The notes: generated from the letters alone by a model not told the origin. A DNA stretch of 64,000 bases from Erpobdella octoculata (GCA_963978895.1 OZ022244.1:23715531-23779530); one strand, 5' to 3'; counted from the stretch's first letter, positions 1 through 14,580 are shown. Translations and numbers: made by a program.

Positions 1-35
1 ATATTATATTGTTAAAAAAAAGTTATTCCTTGGAG

Positions 36-618
36 CCATGGGACCTCCAGGCGGAGGTAGGAATGACATCACAAGTCGATTCACGAGACACCTTCAATTG
101 ATTTCCATTGATGAATTTGACGACTCAACCCTCCTTACAATATTTACGACCATCATTGAATGGCATTTTTCAAAGGGATACGACATCAGTTTTCTTCACC
201 AAGGAAAAGTATGTTGTTGCGGTTGTTGCAGTTATTATTGTTGTAGTTACTGTGGTTCCAGTAGTTCATTTTTTAAAGTTTCACAAGAAACTATTTTTTG
301 TGATTTTATTCTATATTTTTGTGTTCTACACAAATTATTTCAGACAATCGTGCAAGCTACAATGAAAGTCTACAAAGAACTGTTCTACGGTTTTCTACCT
401 ACTCCGACAAAGAGTCATTACATTTTCAATCTGAGAGATTTCTACCGGGTTATTAGTGGAATCGTACTTGTCCCGGCCTCAAAGTTGACTGATGTGGAGA
501 AACTTTTCAGACTGTGGGTTCATGAGGTCCACAGAGTTTTCAGTGACAGATTGGTTGAAGATTCTGACAAGTTTGTATATGCTTCAACTTTTAATGATGA
601 GGATGGTGATGTTGATGG

Positions 619-653
<35 letters not shown>

Positions 654-3600
654 ATTACGATGACGATGGTGATGAAGACGACGACGACGATGATCATGAT
701 CATGATCATGTCGATAATGATAATGATCATGATGATTTTGATAGTTGTGATGATAATGATTATCTTTATGATGGAAATGGTAATGGTAATAATAATAATA
801 ATAATGGTGATGATGATGATGATGATGATGCAAACTTGTAGAAATTGAATATTCATTTTCAAATGTGGTTCACCTTTTTTTGTCAAGGTCAAAGTTCTTC
901 TCTATCATTCAAGAAACTTGTCAGTCTCATTTGAAAATCAATTTGGACAAGCTGCTGCATCATTTGAGCAAATCCGGAAAGGTGAAAGAGGATCACGTTC
1001 GAAGTCTTTTATTCGGGGACTATCTCCATCCCGATGCGGAAAAGATTTACGATGAAGTGACCAACATGGATGAATTATCCAAAATTATGAACGGGTTAAC
1101 GTTTAATTTTAAATTATGATTTTTTTTTCTGTTTAAATGATCAAAATCGTTGTCTATCATTTGTTCTATTTTGAATATTTATTTAATTACTGACTGTTTT
1201 GATCAATTTACATTCATAAGTTTAGCAGCTAAATAAAAAGTAGGTTTTTAATTCTCTAGTCATTAAAAGATTTTGATAATATTTTACAGTTATTTGGACG
1301 ATTACAATGCAGTGAGCAGAGCTCCAATGAGACTTGTGATGTTCCGATTCGCAATAGAACATGTCTCACGTGTTAGCAGAGTTCTCAAACAAGATAAAGG
1401 GCATCTGCTTCTCGTTGGTATGTGATTTTTTTTTTTTCAGAAAAGTGTTCAGGCATTACTTGAAATATTTTGAAATTACAATATTAATTTAATTGGTTAA
1501 TATTACCTAAAAAAAATAGTTCAGTTTATATTTAATGCAGTTATTTCATTTTTATTTTTTATCATTTTTAATTTAATGGTTTTGAATGTTTGTTTGATTA
1601 CAGGAATTGGTGGGAGTGGCAGACATAGCGTAACAAAGTTGGCAGCTTTCATGGCAGACTGCGATCTTTTCCAAGTCGAGATCACCAAGAACTACGGGAT
1701 AAATGAGTGGAGAGATGATTTGAAGAAGGTTGAAATTTTCATTCAATAAAAGTTTTAAATCATATCATTAACCGCTCAAAAAATACCTACAGATAACTAG
1801 AAAACAAAATTTGTAAGATAGTTAGTTGTAACTAAAATTTAAAATAATTTGATTGCAGCTACTTCTGAAAGCAGGTCTGGAGGGAAGATACAGCTGCTTT
1901 CTGTTTTCCGACAGTCAGATAAGAGATGAAGTCTTCATGGAAGACATCAGCATGATCCTCAACTCCGGAGATGTTCCAAACTTGTTCGCAGCTGACGAAA
2001 AGTCAGAAATCGTTGAAAAAATACAAAACGTTGCAAAAGTTGAGGTACAGTGTGTTTTTTTTTTTTATTGTGTTTTTGTTTGTTAATAAATTTAACTACA
2101 ATTAATTTATTGTTCATCAAATAAATTAATACTAATAATAAAGTGATAAAGTAAATACTTCAATTAATGCAGAAATTAAGTCTATATTTTAATAAACTAC
2201 CAGGGCAAACTGGCAGATGCAAATCCACTTTACCTCTTCAATTATTTCATCGATCGAGTCAAGCAGAATCTTCACATCGTGTTAACGATGAGTCCCATCG
2301 GAGAAGCTTTTAGGAATCGACTGAGAATGTTCCCTTCGCTAATTAACTGCTGTACCATTGATTGGTTTCATGTTAGTTTAAGCTCTTCTACAGAAGAATA
2401 TTTCTTTCTAAACTTTTTTTTAAAGAAATTACATTCTGGACATTAACTTCAGGATAGAAATTTAATTTATTTATGTCTATTAAAATCTTGTATATAAATT
2501 AATTAGATTTTTAGTTTTGAAAGAGCTTTGTTTGAATTGTGTTCATTGAAGCCCGTTTAATCTTGTATTTAATAAATATTTGCAGCCATGGCCTGAAGAT
2601 GCATTGGAAATGGTTGCAAATAAATATTTGGAAGAATTGCCACTTGAAGAGAATTTGAGGATAGAAACTGTGAACATGTGCAAGCACTTTCACGTTCACG
2701 TCAGTGAAATATCGAAGAGATTTTACGAAGAACTGAGAAGATACAACTACGTAACCCCGACCTCCTACCTCGAGCTGATACTCACGTTTAAAAAACTTCT
2801 CGATGAAAAAAGAGAAAGCATTTCAACTCTCCAGATGAGATATCAAACAGGCCTGGAAAAACTTCAATTTGCTGCTTCACAAGTCGTCATCATGCAGATG
2901 GAGCTGACCGACTATCATCCGCAACTTCTGAAAACAAGCATCGAAACTGAAGAATTGATGGTTAAGATTGAACAAGATACTGTTGAAGTGGAAGCCAAGA
3001 AAGAGGTTTTTTGTTTTAAATATTTGAATATAATAAAAAATGTTTTATATTATAAATAAAATAATTTGTATTTTTTAAAAATATATTTTATATAACATCA
3101 TTACATCGTATTGTAAAAGTTAGCAACATAATTATATGTTTATAACTTCAAGTAATAGTAATTAGTCATATAAGCATAGAGTTCAAATGCTGACCTCTTC
3201 CTAGGACAAAGTCTTGCCTTTACTGAAAATTCTTTACTCTTTCAAAAAATAAAATAGTTAATTTTTCACATTATAATTTTTATAAAACGGCAACAGAATT
3301 TTGTTAATGAACATGTAAAACACACACATTTCATAAAAATAGTAAAATAATTTTATCTCTTTTTTTTGTTTTTTCTTAATTTGTCCGTCAATCGTTATAT
3401 GATTTGTTATTAAATTAAAATTAATAGAGTTATAGAATAAATCATTTTGACATCAGCCAACTACTCAAAACATATTATTTGGCCATAATTTAATTTATAA
3501 TATCTTATGTAAAAAAATATTTATAACTTTCAATTTATTCAAATTCAATAACTGTTTTTATGGTTATCTTTGGTATGTTTATTCAACAAGAATTCAGAAA

Positions 3601-6600
3601 TAATAAAGGCATAAATACTTTTTTAAAAGATATCCTGTTACTTTAAATACATTATGGAAGAAAAATTGATTTAATTTATTGTTGAAAATTTGAATGATAC
3701 AGGTTGTAGCAGCAGATGAAGCCATAGCAAATGAAGCAGCAGCTCGGGCACAGAGCATTAAAGATGAATGTGAAAATGATCTTGCCGAGGCAATTCCTGC
3801 TCTTGAGTCTGCCATTTCAGCTCTGAATACCCTTAAACCTGCCGATATCACAGAAGTCAAAGCCATGAAGGTGATTAACAAGTGATTTTTTTATTCATAT
3901 AACTTTGAGGACTGGATTAAATAAAAATATGAATTAGCGAAAAAAAGATGTGAAATTCTAATTTTTTGTTAAATTTGTTTATTTTTTAAATATTGTAACT
4001 TGTTATTTGTTTAGTTTTTAAGAAGAAAATATCTATTTTTTCTTTGAATATTTCACAAGATAATTAAAAATAAGAATTATTATTTTCTCAAAAAAGAATC
4101 CACCAGGTGTTGTGAAGTTAGTTATGGAAGCAGTTTGCATCATGTTGAGCATCAAACCTGAAAGAAAACCTGACGGCAGTGGCAAAATGGTCGAGGACTA
4201 CTGGACTTCTTCTCAGAAACTTCTGGGAGACATGAAGTTCTTAGACAGATTGAAACAGTATGACAAGGACAACATAGCAGCAGCAACAATTAAGAAGATT
4301 AGGGACAAGTAAATAAATTTTTATTGAAATTTCAACATGTTACCATTCGTTAAGTTTTCTTATTAATAACTTGTTTATATGACCACCGGTAGTTATTTAA
4401 TATAAATTATTAACTTATTTAAATAAATTTTTAGTTTTTAAAAATAAACAGTAATTAAAATAGTAAAATATTGCTGACTAAAATTTTTCCGAATGAACTC
4501 CAGGTTCATTCCGAGCACGGACTTTGAACCGAGCATTGTGAAGAATGCATCAAAAGCTTGCGAGGGTTTATGCAAGTGGGTGAGGGCGATAGACGTGTAT
4601 GATCGGGTCATCAAAATCGTAGCCCCGAAGAAGATCAAACTTGCCGATGCTGAAAATGATCTGGCAGTTCAAATGACGAAATTAAACTTGAAACGAGCTC
4701 AACTCAAACAGGTTTTGCCAGATTTTCAAGTTAATGTATGTTTATTAATAAAGAAAATGTTTTTCTAATTTATTTACATTAAAACTCAGGTGGCAGATAA
4801 ACTTCAGGCATTGAATGACGAGTTTGAGAGAATGACAGAGAAAAAGAAAAAACTAGAAGAAAGCATTGAGATATGTTCTATGAAATTAGTGAGAGCAGAG
4901 AAACTGATGGGTGGATTGGGTGGAGAGAAGAATAGATGGACAAGGAACGAAATCGAATTGAGGGAGCAGCTGGAAAACGTGATCGGAGATGTTCTTCTTA
5001 GTGCAGCTGTTGTTGCTTACATGGGAGCATTTACTTTCAATTATAGACAGGTAAGCTGCTTGGTATAATATATGCATATGTTGGTAAGCTGCTTATTTAA
5101 GCTGCTTGGTATAATATAATATATAATTGTGTAAAACGTTCTTGAGCTAATGAATGCATTTAAATACAAATTATATCATTATTTAATTTTTAGTCATTTA
5201 ATTTCTTATCCACTTTAGTAAAGTTTTGTTATATTTAAATTATTGTTTTTCATTTTAATTGCTTTTCTGCATTTCCAATCGTGTCTGGTTTTTGGTAATT
5301 TTGATGTAATTATATAAAGGAATGTACAAGTATGTGGCATGCCATGTGCTTGAAAAGGAAGATTCCTTGCTCGGAAAACTTTTCGCTGATCAAAATCCTC
5401 GGAGATCCAATCAAAACACGAGCCTGGCAGATTGCTGGGCTGCCAATTGATAGTTTCAGTGTGGAGAATGGAATCATTGTTTCTAATTCGAGAAGATGGC
5501 CTCTCATGATTGATCCACAAGGTTTATTTATTTATTTTTTTTATTCAAAAATACTATTATTTCGATAAGATGTTATTATGATCATTGATGTGATGCTGCT
5601 TTCTTTTTTCGGGCGGTATTTTAAATTGTATTAAATCGTTTTATTGTGACTAGTGAATAAATTAATAGTTATTTAATATTTATAGCTCAAGCAAATAAAT
5701 GGGTAAAGAAAATGGAATCTGATAATAAAATAAGTGTTATCAAACTGTCTGACTCCTCCTATGTCAGACAGCTAGAAAATGCCATTCAGTTTGGATTTCC
5801 TGTTTTGTTGGAAAGTATCGGAGAAGAGCTCGATGCAATATTGGAACCCATACTTCAAAAGTTAATTTTCAGACAGCAAGGAGTCGATTACATAAAGTTT
5901 GGTGACAACGTCATTGAATATTCTCCGAACTTCCGCTTTTATATGACTACGAGATTGAGAAATCCTCACTATCTACCCGAGGTTTCGGTGAAAGTCTGTC
6001 TCTTGAATTTCATGATCACGCCTCAGGGCTTAGAAGATCAGCTGTTAGGAATCGTTGCTGCTACTGAAAAACCTGAATTGGAAGAGAAGAAAAACCAACT
6101 TATTCTTGAAAGTGCTTCTAACAAGAAAAAACTACAAGAAATTGAAGATAAAATCTTAGAAGTTTTGTCTCTCTCACAAGTAACTTGTTTACAATATTAT
6201 AATTATATTCTACATAACTTTATTTTTGTATCACTTCGTTCAAACTTTTTTCTCTCCTGTTTATAGGGAAGTATTCTGGAAGATGAAAGAGCCATAGAGA
6301 TATTGTCATCGTCAAAAGTTCTGTCGGAAGAAATTTCTGCCAAACAGGAAGTAGCATCACTGACGGAGGCAGAAATCGACGGAACAAGAAACGGATACAA
6401 GCCGATCGCTTTTCATTCATCCATTCTTTTCTTCTGCACATCCGATCTGGCCAGCATTGAGTCAATGTATCAATACTCCTTGACCTGGTTTATTAACTTG
6501 TATTTAAATGTAAGCTCATTTTTATTCATACTTTAACATTTATTTTTTAATATTTCAATTGTGTTAGATTTTTATAATCTCTATTTTAACATAATTAGCC

Positions 6601-9600
6601 CGTTTTTACTATTTAAAAAAAAACATTTTATTGAACAAACAGTCAATTCAGAAGAGTGAAAAATCCGACATTTTAGAGCAAAGACTGGAGAACTTGAAAA
6701 CTCATTTTACATACAGCATTTACAAGAACATCTGCAGGTCTTTATTTGAAAAAGATAAACTTCTTTTTTCCATTCTTCTTGTGATTGGAATTCTCAAAGG
6801 AAGGTTGGCTCATTATTTTTTTTTTTTTTTTCATAAATCTATGATATAATAGATATATACTTATGTTTATAGAGGGGTTTTAAAGTTTGACAAGGTTTAA
6901 TGTGGCGTTAAACGTTAGACTTCTAGGCCACGAAGAAAGAGTTTTTTGCAGAGGCAGCCATTTATAGGCGCCTACCCCTTTAGCAATGCGAGTGAACTCC
7001 TTGCTTAAGGGAGTTACGCTGGTGACGCCGGTGAGGCTTGAACTGCTGACCTAACGATCGACAGGCGAACGCTCTACCGCTTTGCCACCAGCGCCTCTAA
7101 TTTTTTGTTTAATAATATTTAGATGTTATTACTTGACAATTAAACATTTCATTACAAGCCATAAAGTGCAAACTTATTATTTATTTGCCATTTATAAATA
7201 TTTTTTTAATTAAATTCTGTTGCATATTTCAGGAACGAACTGGATGATGCACTGTGGAGATTCCTCTTAACAGGGGGAGTGGCCCTCGACAACCCGCACC
7301 CAAATCCTTTTCCAAAATGGCTGACGGACAAGTCGTGGTCCGAGATCGTCCGACTTTCTGATCTTCCAAACTTCTTAGGATTAATGAAACGTCAGTGTGT
7401 ACTTGTTATTTCATATTTTGACTGTAGTTTATGTGGGTTTAAACTTGTTAATATTTTTATTATAATAATAGTATTATTATTATTATTACTATTATTAGAG
7501 CTTCTTAAATTAAATATTTTTTTAGATTTTGTTGAAAATGTTGGAGCCTGGAAGACAGTTTATGACTCGCCGCTACCACACACAGTACCACTTCCCGAAC
7601 CATACGATGAACTAGATGGACTTGACAGTTTGTCCATTCTTAGAGTTCTCAGACCAGACAAAATGGTGCCTGCCTTGCAAGATTTTGTAAAGAAAACATT
7701 AGGGCAGCAGTACATTGAACCGCCGACTTTTGACTTGGAGGGTTCGTTTGCCGATTCAGACTGCTGTACTCCTCTGATTTTCATTCTCTCTCCCGGTGCC
7801 GATCCAATGGCAGCTCTTCTCAAGTTTGCCGAAGATAAAGGATTCGGAGGAGCAAAAATACAGTCTATATCTCTTGGACAAGGACAGGTTTGTATTTTCA
7901 AGAAGGTGTTGACTAAATATGGTGTTTTCTTTGTAAAATAACCTTAAATTTACATTCAAGCTAAACCTAACTGAAATGCTGAAGTAGCCTCACACCATTG
8001 TCGTATCTTTTTTTAGATAGAATTTCAATACCATCATTTTGAAATGAGCATATTAAAAGCAGTTGCATTCAGATTTTTTCCTGGTTTTCATTTGGAATGC
8101 CAGACGTATTTGAACTACTGAGCACTCTACTGGAATATTTATAACTGATACGTTATTTAATGTGTTTTAATTGATTTTTGTTTTATTTTTATTTTAATGA
8201 TTACCAAATGTTATTTCAATTGGAATATTTTCTGGTTATCAGGGACCAATAGCTGCCAAGATGTTAGAGGAAGCAACTGTGGGTGGGACGTGGGTCGTAC
8301 TTCAGAACTGTCACTTGGCAACAAGCTGGATGCCAAGTTTGGAGAAAATTTGTGAAGAGGTATTTGTTTAATGTATTATTTTATTGTAATCTGTATACAA
8401 ATTTTGTATAGAAGTTAGTTTTTATTGTTTTATTAAAATTTCAAAATTTATTGCATTAAAAATTTTCTTTTTTTCCTAATTTATTTTCCTAACTTGGCCG
8501 TGAATAAATATTTTTCCTTATTGAATTCTTTAGTGATTTCTAAATATTGCTTTCATGGCATTTTGATATTTCTACTAAGCTTTTCTTGTTTTACTTTTAC
8601 TACCATCACATTCATTCAATTTACTTTTCTGCAAATTTCCTTGATTCACAGTTCTCTAGGTTTGTGCCATGTATTGAAATACTTCAAACACAACTCTTTT
8701 TTATTTGTGTATACTTAATATGACAACACGGGTTTTCAAGATGTTTCCATCTGAAATATCATTTTTTTTAATGATATAACAGATAATAATCTTTAACAAG
8801 TTTTTTTTATTTGTTAATATGTAATTATTATTTTTACAGATGATAACATATGATAAAACAAAACCAGAATTCAGACTGTGGTTAACCAGCTACCCTACTG
8901 AATCATTTCCTGTTGTCTTGTTGCAGAATGGTAAACATCTAATAAATTTTAATATCATCCTTAGTTACCTTTTTTTACTTAACTTCGATTTTGCATTAAT
9001 CAAGGTGTTAAAATGACAAATGAACCTCCAAAAGGTTTGAGATCAAATCTGCTCAGATCTTTCCTCAATGATCCAATTTCAGATCCTGCATTTTTTAATG
9101 GCTGCAGAACGGTTAGCAGTGATTTTTATATATTAAATTGTTAAGCACAGTGATTTTTATATATTAAATTGTTAAGCACAATCTTGAAGAACCTTTCATT
9201 AAGAGCTCCAAATAACTATATTGATTGTCACATAAATCAAAACGTGCCGAGGTATAATAAGGCCTAGTTACAGTCATGATTGAGGTAGCTTTTTTAGGGT
9301 AAGACCTACTGATTGCAGTGCTGAATTTTGGGGTTATGCTAAATATGATTAATTTTTTACACATTACTTGTGACAATGAAATCTCGCACTTCTTTCATTT
9401 TCGAATAGATAAAATGTTATATTTTTATAACTTTTTAAATTAACATGGTTTATGGTGCATGCTTCTCCACACCCCCTTTGAACACTGGTGGCACCGGTTA
9501 GATTTGAACCGCCGTCCTTTAGCCCAACAGGCAAATGCTTTGACGCAATATCACCAGAGTCTTGTTAATAAGAAAATATGGAAAATTTGTTTTAATGATT

Positions 9601-11170
9601 TATTGATTTGCATGCTTGTTGATAAAATATTTACATTTATTTTTATTTTTATTTTTATTTTTATTTTTATTTTTATTTTTATTTTTATTTTTATTTTTAT
9701 TTTTATTTTTATTTTTATTTTTATTTTTATTTTTATTTTTATTTTTATTTTTATTTTTATTTTTATTTTTATTTTTATTTTTATTTTTATTTTTATTTTT
9801 ATTTTTATTTTTATTTTTATTTTTATTTTTATTTTTATTTTTGAAGACTCGAAGATGGAAGAAAATGTTGTTTGGTTTATGTTTCTTCCATGCGGTGGTG
9901 CAGGAAAGGAGAAAGTTTGGAGCTCTCGGCTGGAATATTCCGTACGAGTTCAATGAATCAGACTTGAGAATCAGCATGCGACAAATGCAGGCTAGTTGAT
10001 TTTTTGTTTGATTTTATGAATCATTGTAGAATTTCAGTTTTTCTGGCATTGGACAGTCCATTTTGTTTTGTGTTGTTATTTTACTTATGTTTTGATGGTA
10101 AATTAACAGAATTCTATGTAAAACACTAACATTGGTCAGGAGACATTTTTTATTCAACCTTATATTGGGGATAATTTTTAAATTTGCTTATTTATTAATT
10201 TTTAATTGAGTATTAAGAAGTGCAGAAGCACTTGAATAAATTATCTCAAAACCATTATGTATTCATTCAAGTTCACATTTAGTCATTTTTCTATCGGTCT
10301 GCACAGTTTTTAATAGGTAAAATAATTTTAAAATAAATTCACTAAAATGTACAATTATTAATCTATCAAAGCTGTGAACTAACAGTTTTGTTAAAACTGA
10401 TTTTTTATTGATAAACAAGGATCATGCACTTGAACTACTATCACCGCCACCATCTTCATTGAAACTCTCTTGTATATAATCATGTAAATAAAGTATTTTT
10501 GTTGATTTTTGAATTCTTTACAGATGTTTCTCAATGATTACGAAGAACTTCCACTGACTGCACTGACGTATCTGACGGGAGAATGTAATTACGGAGGTAG
10601 AGTGACAGACGATAAGGACAGGAGGCTTCTCAACTCACTGCTTTCTATATTTTATACAAGCGAAATCTTGCTGTTTGAAACTTACAAGTAATTTGGAGGA
10701 TTTGTTGTTTGTTAATATTTTATTATCTATTAAATTCTACTAATCTCTTTGTAAATAGGAATTGAAACATGAATTTATGTTTCATAAACATAATAGCAAA
10801 AAATAAATTGCCCACAGGCTGATTGTACTAAAAAGTAATTCTGTTCACATACAGACATTTTTATTTTTCGTTAAAAGTTCATAAAACAAATTAACGGTGT
10901 TTGTTTCAGATTTTCTCCAAGTGGCATTTATTATGCTCCATCTGAAGGACCATACCAGAGCTATGTTGATTATATCAGATCACTTCCTCTTATCTCTGCT
11001 CCAGAAGTATTTGGTCTTCATGACAATGCTGATATAACCAAAGACAATAAGGAAACCACAGAGGTTTTGTTCAATTAAACATTTTTATATTCTATGTTTT
11101 TTGCAAGTAATTTTTTAAGTAATTTTGTACATGATAAAATAAAAAAACTATTTATTTATTTATTTTCTTT

Positions 11171-11217
<47 letters not shown>

Positions 11218-13141
11218 TTCATTCATTCATTCATTTATTTATTTATTTATTTATTTATTTATTGCTACTTTTCAGTTGTTTGACAGCATATTGTTGACGT
11301 TGCCTCGTTTGACCACGAAATCGGGAGAAAAAAGTTCTTCTGAAGTAGTTTATGATCTGGCTGGAGACATTCTCAGTAAAGTTCCTGATAAATTTGATGT
11401 TGAAAATGTTAGTTTATTGGCATCTTTTAACCTTGTTATTTTTCAATTTAACAAAATAATGTCTTTTAATTGTGTTTAAATAGTTTCTGTAATTTTGTTG
11501 AATGTTTTGGCAGGTGAATTTAAAATATCCTGTGATGTACTCAGAATCGATGAACACAGTATTAAAACAGGAACTTATACGATACAACAAACTGATTCTT
11601 GTTATCAGACAGACTTTAGCAAATCTACAGAAAGCTATAAAGGTAAGTGCTAGCTCGATCCAGAATGGGGTTTTGATTTTTGTAGGAAAAATAAGTCGAA
11701 ATTGAAATTTATTCACTCCAAGCAGTAATCAATTCATATTGTTTTATAATTAGATCACAGAAATGTGTTGATTTTCAGATTATTTATTTATTTTTTATTG
11801 AATAACATAATTATAGCAATTATGATTATTAATTATTGTTACAATTATAAATTAAAATAATCACATAACTGCTGAAATCATTGAATGAGTTTGGTTTGTG
11901 AGACTCGACTGGGGAATTCTTGACCTTTGCATATAATTGTATTATGCAAAAATTTACAGGAATGATTATTATTTCAGGGTCTGGTAGTCATGTCCTTAGA
12001 GTTGGATGATATTTTCAATAGCATGCTCGTTGGTAAGGTACCATCTGCATGGGCATCAAAATCTTATCCATCTTTGAAACCATTGGGAAGTTACATAACA
12101 GATCTCATTGCCAGGTTAGATTTGATAACTTTCAATTAATTTTATCAAGAAGTGTTTTCTAGTAAAATAAATCAAATATATATTTTTGTGTTGTTGAATT
12201 GAATAATACCAATACTGATAAGTGTTTTATTCTTTATTTATGCCACTTAAAATGAGACAATGAACTTGTGATGACAAGACTGAACTAGAGACATTTCTTG
12301 TTACAGCTTGTTACCTTTTACACGTTTATTGTTTGAACCAGGTTGATGAATGGAGTTTTCTTTGCAAGACAATTAACCTTAATAAATATATAATTGTTAA
12401 TACAACAATAATGTTTTAATCACTTTTTAATAAATGACATAATATATTAATTAAGGGAAACATTTTTTCAATTTTTATTTTTTCAGGCTCAAGTTCTTCC
12501 AAAACTGGATCGACGAGGGAATCCCGACTAGTTTTTGGGTGTCTGGATTTTACTTCACACAATCATTTTTTACAGGTAAATTTTATTCTAATTGTATTAA
12601 CATTGAATTTTAATACTTTTAAATGGCCTATTTCTTCAAAACTCTTTACAGGAGTGTTTCAAAATTATGCAAGAAAGCACTTCATCCCGATAGACATGCT
12701 TGGTTATGAATACGAAATGATTGCCGATGGAACTCTGAAAGACAAGCCGGAAGACGGAGCCTACATATACGTTAGAAATGGAATATATTCAAATAAAAAT
12801 TGTAAAACAAATTATGCATTAATATCAGTGTTTTGTTTCTTTAGGGATTGTTCATAGAAGGAGCTCGTTTTGACATGGAGCAAATGGTTTTAAATGAATC
12901 TCATCCAAAAATACTTTTTGAAATGTTGCCCATAATATGGTTGAAACCAGGAAGAACTGAACATTTTGAGATCAAACCAATTTACAGCTGTCCTGTTTAT
13001 AAAACAACAGCCCGCAGGGGGGTCCTGAGCACCACGGGTCATTCAACTAATTTTGTCCTCATGCTGGACATACCCTCGAACAAACCCGAAAGACATTGGA
13101 TCAACCGTGGAGTGGCTGCCATTTGTCAGCTGGATGATTAG
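36..13141 (+). CDS. Axonemal dynein heavy chain, inner arm, DNAH3/7/12-like clade (3' half)
   Basis: ATP-driven motor of ciliary axonemes. I read 30 exons: 36-208, 344-570, 888-1094, 1290-1417, 1604-1728, 1859-2044, 2204-2371, 2586-3005, 3703-3870, 4097-4308, 4504-4711, 4790-5050, 5320-5521, 5686-6179, 6267-6509, 6643-6803, 7233-7390, 7526-7887, 8243-8359, 8840-8930, 9005-9111, 9847-9990, 10524-10687, 10910-11063, 11276-11407, 11514-11642, 11978-12114, 12487-12575, 12652-12770, 12845-13141 (TAG). Phases agree throughout. Domains in order: end of AAA3 (MGPPGGGRN), AAA4 P-loop GIGGSGRHS (Arg for Lys, usual in AAA4), PWPEDAL, stalk coiled coil 1, microtubule-binding tip (about 4097-4711), coiled coil 2, AAA5, AAA6 and a C-terminal domain ending in STTGHSTNF and ICQLDD. 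About 1,927 codons are here; the N-terminal half lies left of the window. Exon 2 could instead end at 574 and exon 3 begin at 895. Clade is from remembered family sequence; the exact paralogue is undecided. Confidence 0.93.
595..838 (+). repeat. Degenerate (GAT/GAC)n trinucleotide array in a dynein intron
   Basis: GAT, GAC and AAT triplets fill the intron between dynein exons 2 and 3. The exon 2 frame stays open through the array to a stop at 839-841, so an unspliced message would encode an acidic poly-Asp stretch before terminating. Confidence 0.85.
6893..7097 (-). mobile_element. tRNA-derived SINE in a dynein intron
   Basis: Read on the minus strand, the head (about 7097-7020) is tRNA-like. 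It has an A-box-like GTGGCAAAGCGGTAGAGCG and a B-box-like AGTTCAAGCCT, spaced as in a tRNA. A tRNA-unrelated body follows down to about 6893. The acceptor ends do not pair as in a working tRNA, so I call a SINE. The lower boundary is approximate, and no target duplication was identified. Confidence 0.6.
9117..9178. repeat. Perfect 31-bp tandem duplication
   Basis: A 31-bp unit at 9117-9147 is repeated exactly at 9148-9178. It lies 5 bp inside the intron after the dynein exon ending at 9111. Confidence 0.85.
9459..9562 (-). mobile_element. Second tRNA-derived SINE fragment in a dynein intron
   Basis: On the minus strand there is a good B-box, GGTTCAAATCT, within a 75-nt tRNA-like block ending in CCGGTGCCACCAG. 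The A-box region is degenerate. It shares the GGTG/CACCAG ends with the SINE at 6893-7097 and may be a diverged relative. Confidence 0.5.
9635..9842. repeat. (ATTTTT)n hexanucleotide array abutting a splice acceptor
   Basis: About 34 nearly perfect ATTTTT copies end 4 bp before the GAAG acceptor of the dynein exon at 9847. The repeat itself forms the pyrimidine-rich tract of that 3' splice site. Confidence 0.9.
11151..11262. repeat. (TTTA)n/(TTCA)n tetranucleotide array
   Basis: TTTA units with an internal TTCA block lie in the dynein intron before the exon at 11276. Confidence 0.85.
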
Positions 13142-13908
13142 TTAAACATAAAGTCTTACTAAAGTACTTGAATTAATTTTTTTATCAAAAACTCTTTATA
13201 TAAATCAATATGATTCTTAGGCTGAAGTATCAATTTTTGTATTTTAGATTGGTTTTATTAAAAATGTTTGGTTGAAACGCAGACAGAACTTTATTACATG
13301 TTTTGTGGGATATTTTTTTAACTGTCGGCTGGTTTAAATATGTCGTGGAGGTAATTAGGAATCATTCCAGTCTGTAGTTACTTTTTCAATGTATAAGGGT
13401 TGTGAGTGGTGCTGGCCGCACTGGGTGGTATTACATGGAGTGGTGCCAAAGTGCAAAATATGAATGTCTATGACTCCAGTAAACCTTCCAGTCTATCAGC
13501 TCTGTTGAAGGACATGTTCATTAGGTTTTAGCTTCTCCCAGGGTCATCAATTTTTTTTTAGTAAAACTAGACCTTTTTAGTGGTCGAAAAATTAAGTCGT
13601 GAAGGGTGACACCATAAGTTGTTGCACCGGATGAGGGAGGGGGATAATATTAGATTGAAGATTGGCATCACGGTAACTTCAAAAGTTTTTCAGCCTATAA
13701 CCAATCAGCCAATCAGATCTGAACAAATAGGAATCTTGTATGATTTTTTCTGTGTGGTTACGGATTTTCTATAATTTTATATTATAGGCCAGCTATAACC
13801 TATTTTTGAACATGGAAATATTTGCATTCTTGCAATTTTAAGGTTCCACTTTGGCTGGTAGTGAAGGAAAACACCGACGTGGACGATCTTTTGGTCTAGT
13901 GCAGAAAA
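13142..13908. other. Dynein 3' UTR and intergenic spacer
   Basis: No gene is seen. ATTAAA at 13257-13262 is a possible but weak dynein polyadenylation signal. The rest is AT-rich DNA with no reading frame or repeat that I recognise. Confidence 0.5.
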
Positions 13909-14079
13909 TCTGTATATATATATAAATAAATGGCTGTGTGTGTGTTTGTGTGTCCTTTATGCATTGCTACACCACTAATCCAATTGTAATGAAATTTTCA
14001 CACAACCATGAAAGTCAATAGGGGAAGGTTTCTGTGAAAGAATTTGAGATTGGTCACAAAAGAGCGGGATAGCGAGCGT

Positions 14080-14158
14080 ATGTATGTATGTATGTATGTA
14101 TGTATGTATGTATGTATGTATGTATGTATGTATGTATGTATGTATGTATGTATGTATG

Positions 14159-14192
<34 letters not shown>

Positions 14193-14247
14193 TGTATGTA
14201 TGTATGTATGTATGTATGTATGTATGAATGTATGTTTGTATGTATGT
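14080..14247. repeat. (TATG)n microsatellite
   Basis: TATG repeats inside the Helitron. On either strand they generate long artificial reading frames (CMYV, YIHT), which are not genes. Confidence 0.95.
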
Positions 14248-14380
14248 AGAATCGGATCTAGGGGGGGGACTGAGAGCGAAAAAATGAGCGGGAAAGCGAC
14301 AGGGAACGGATAACGACCGGGAGCGGTAGCGCAAGCGGGAAGGAAACGGGAGCGAAACACATTAGGTAAACCTCTAAATA

Positions 14381-14580
<200 letters not shown>

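Noticed and set aside
7020..7097. Functional tRNA gene
   Set aside because: A- and B-box-like motifs are present, but the acceptor stem and anticodon arm do not fold properly and a non-tRNA body follows; called a SINE.
9459..9999. Frames of FIFIFL or KNKNKN repeats
   Set aside because: Translation of the ATTTTT array; the true exon is 9847-9990.
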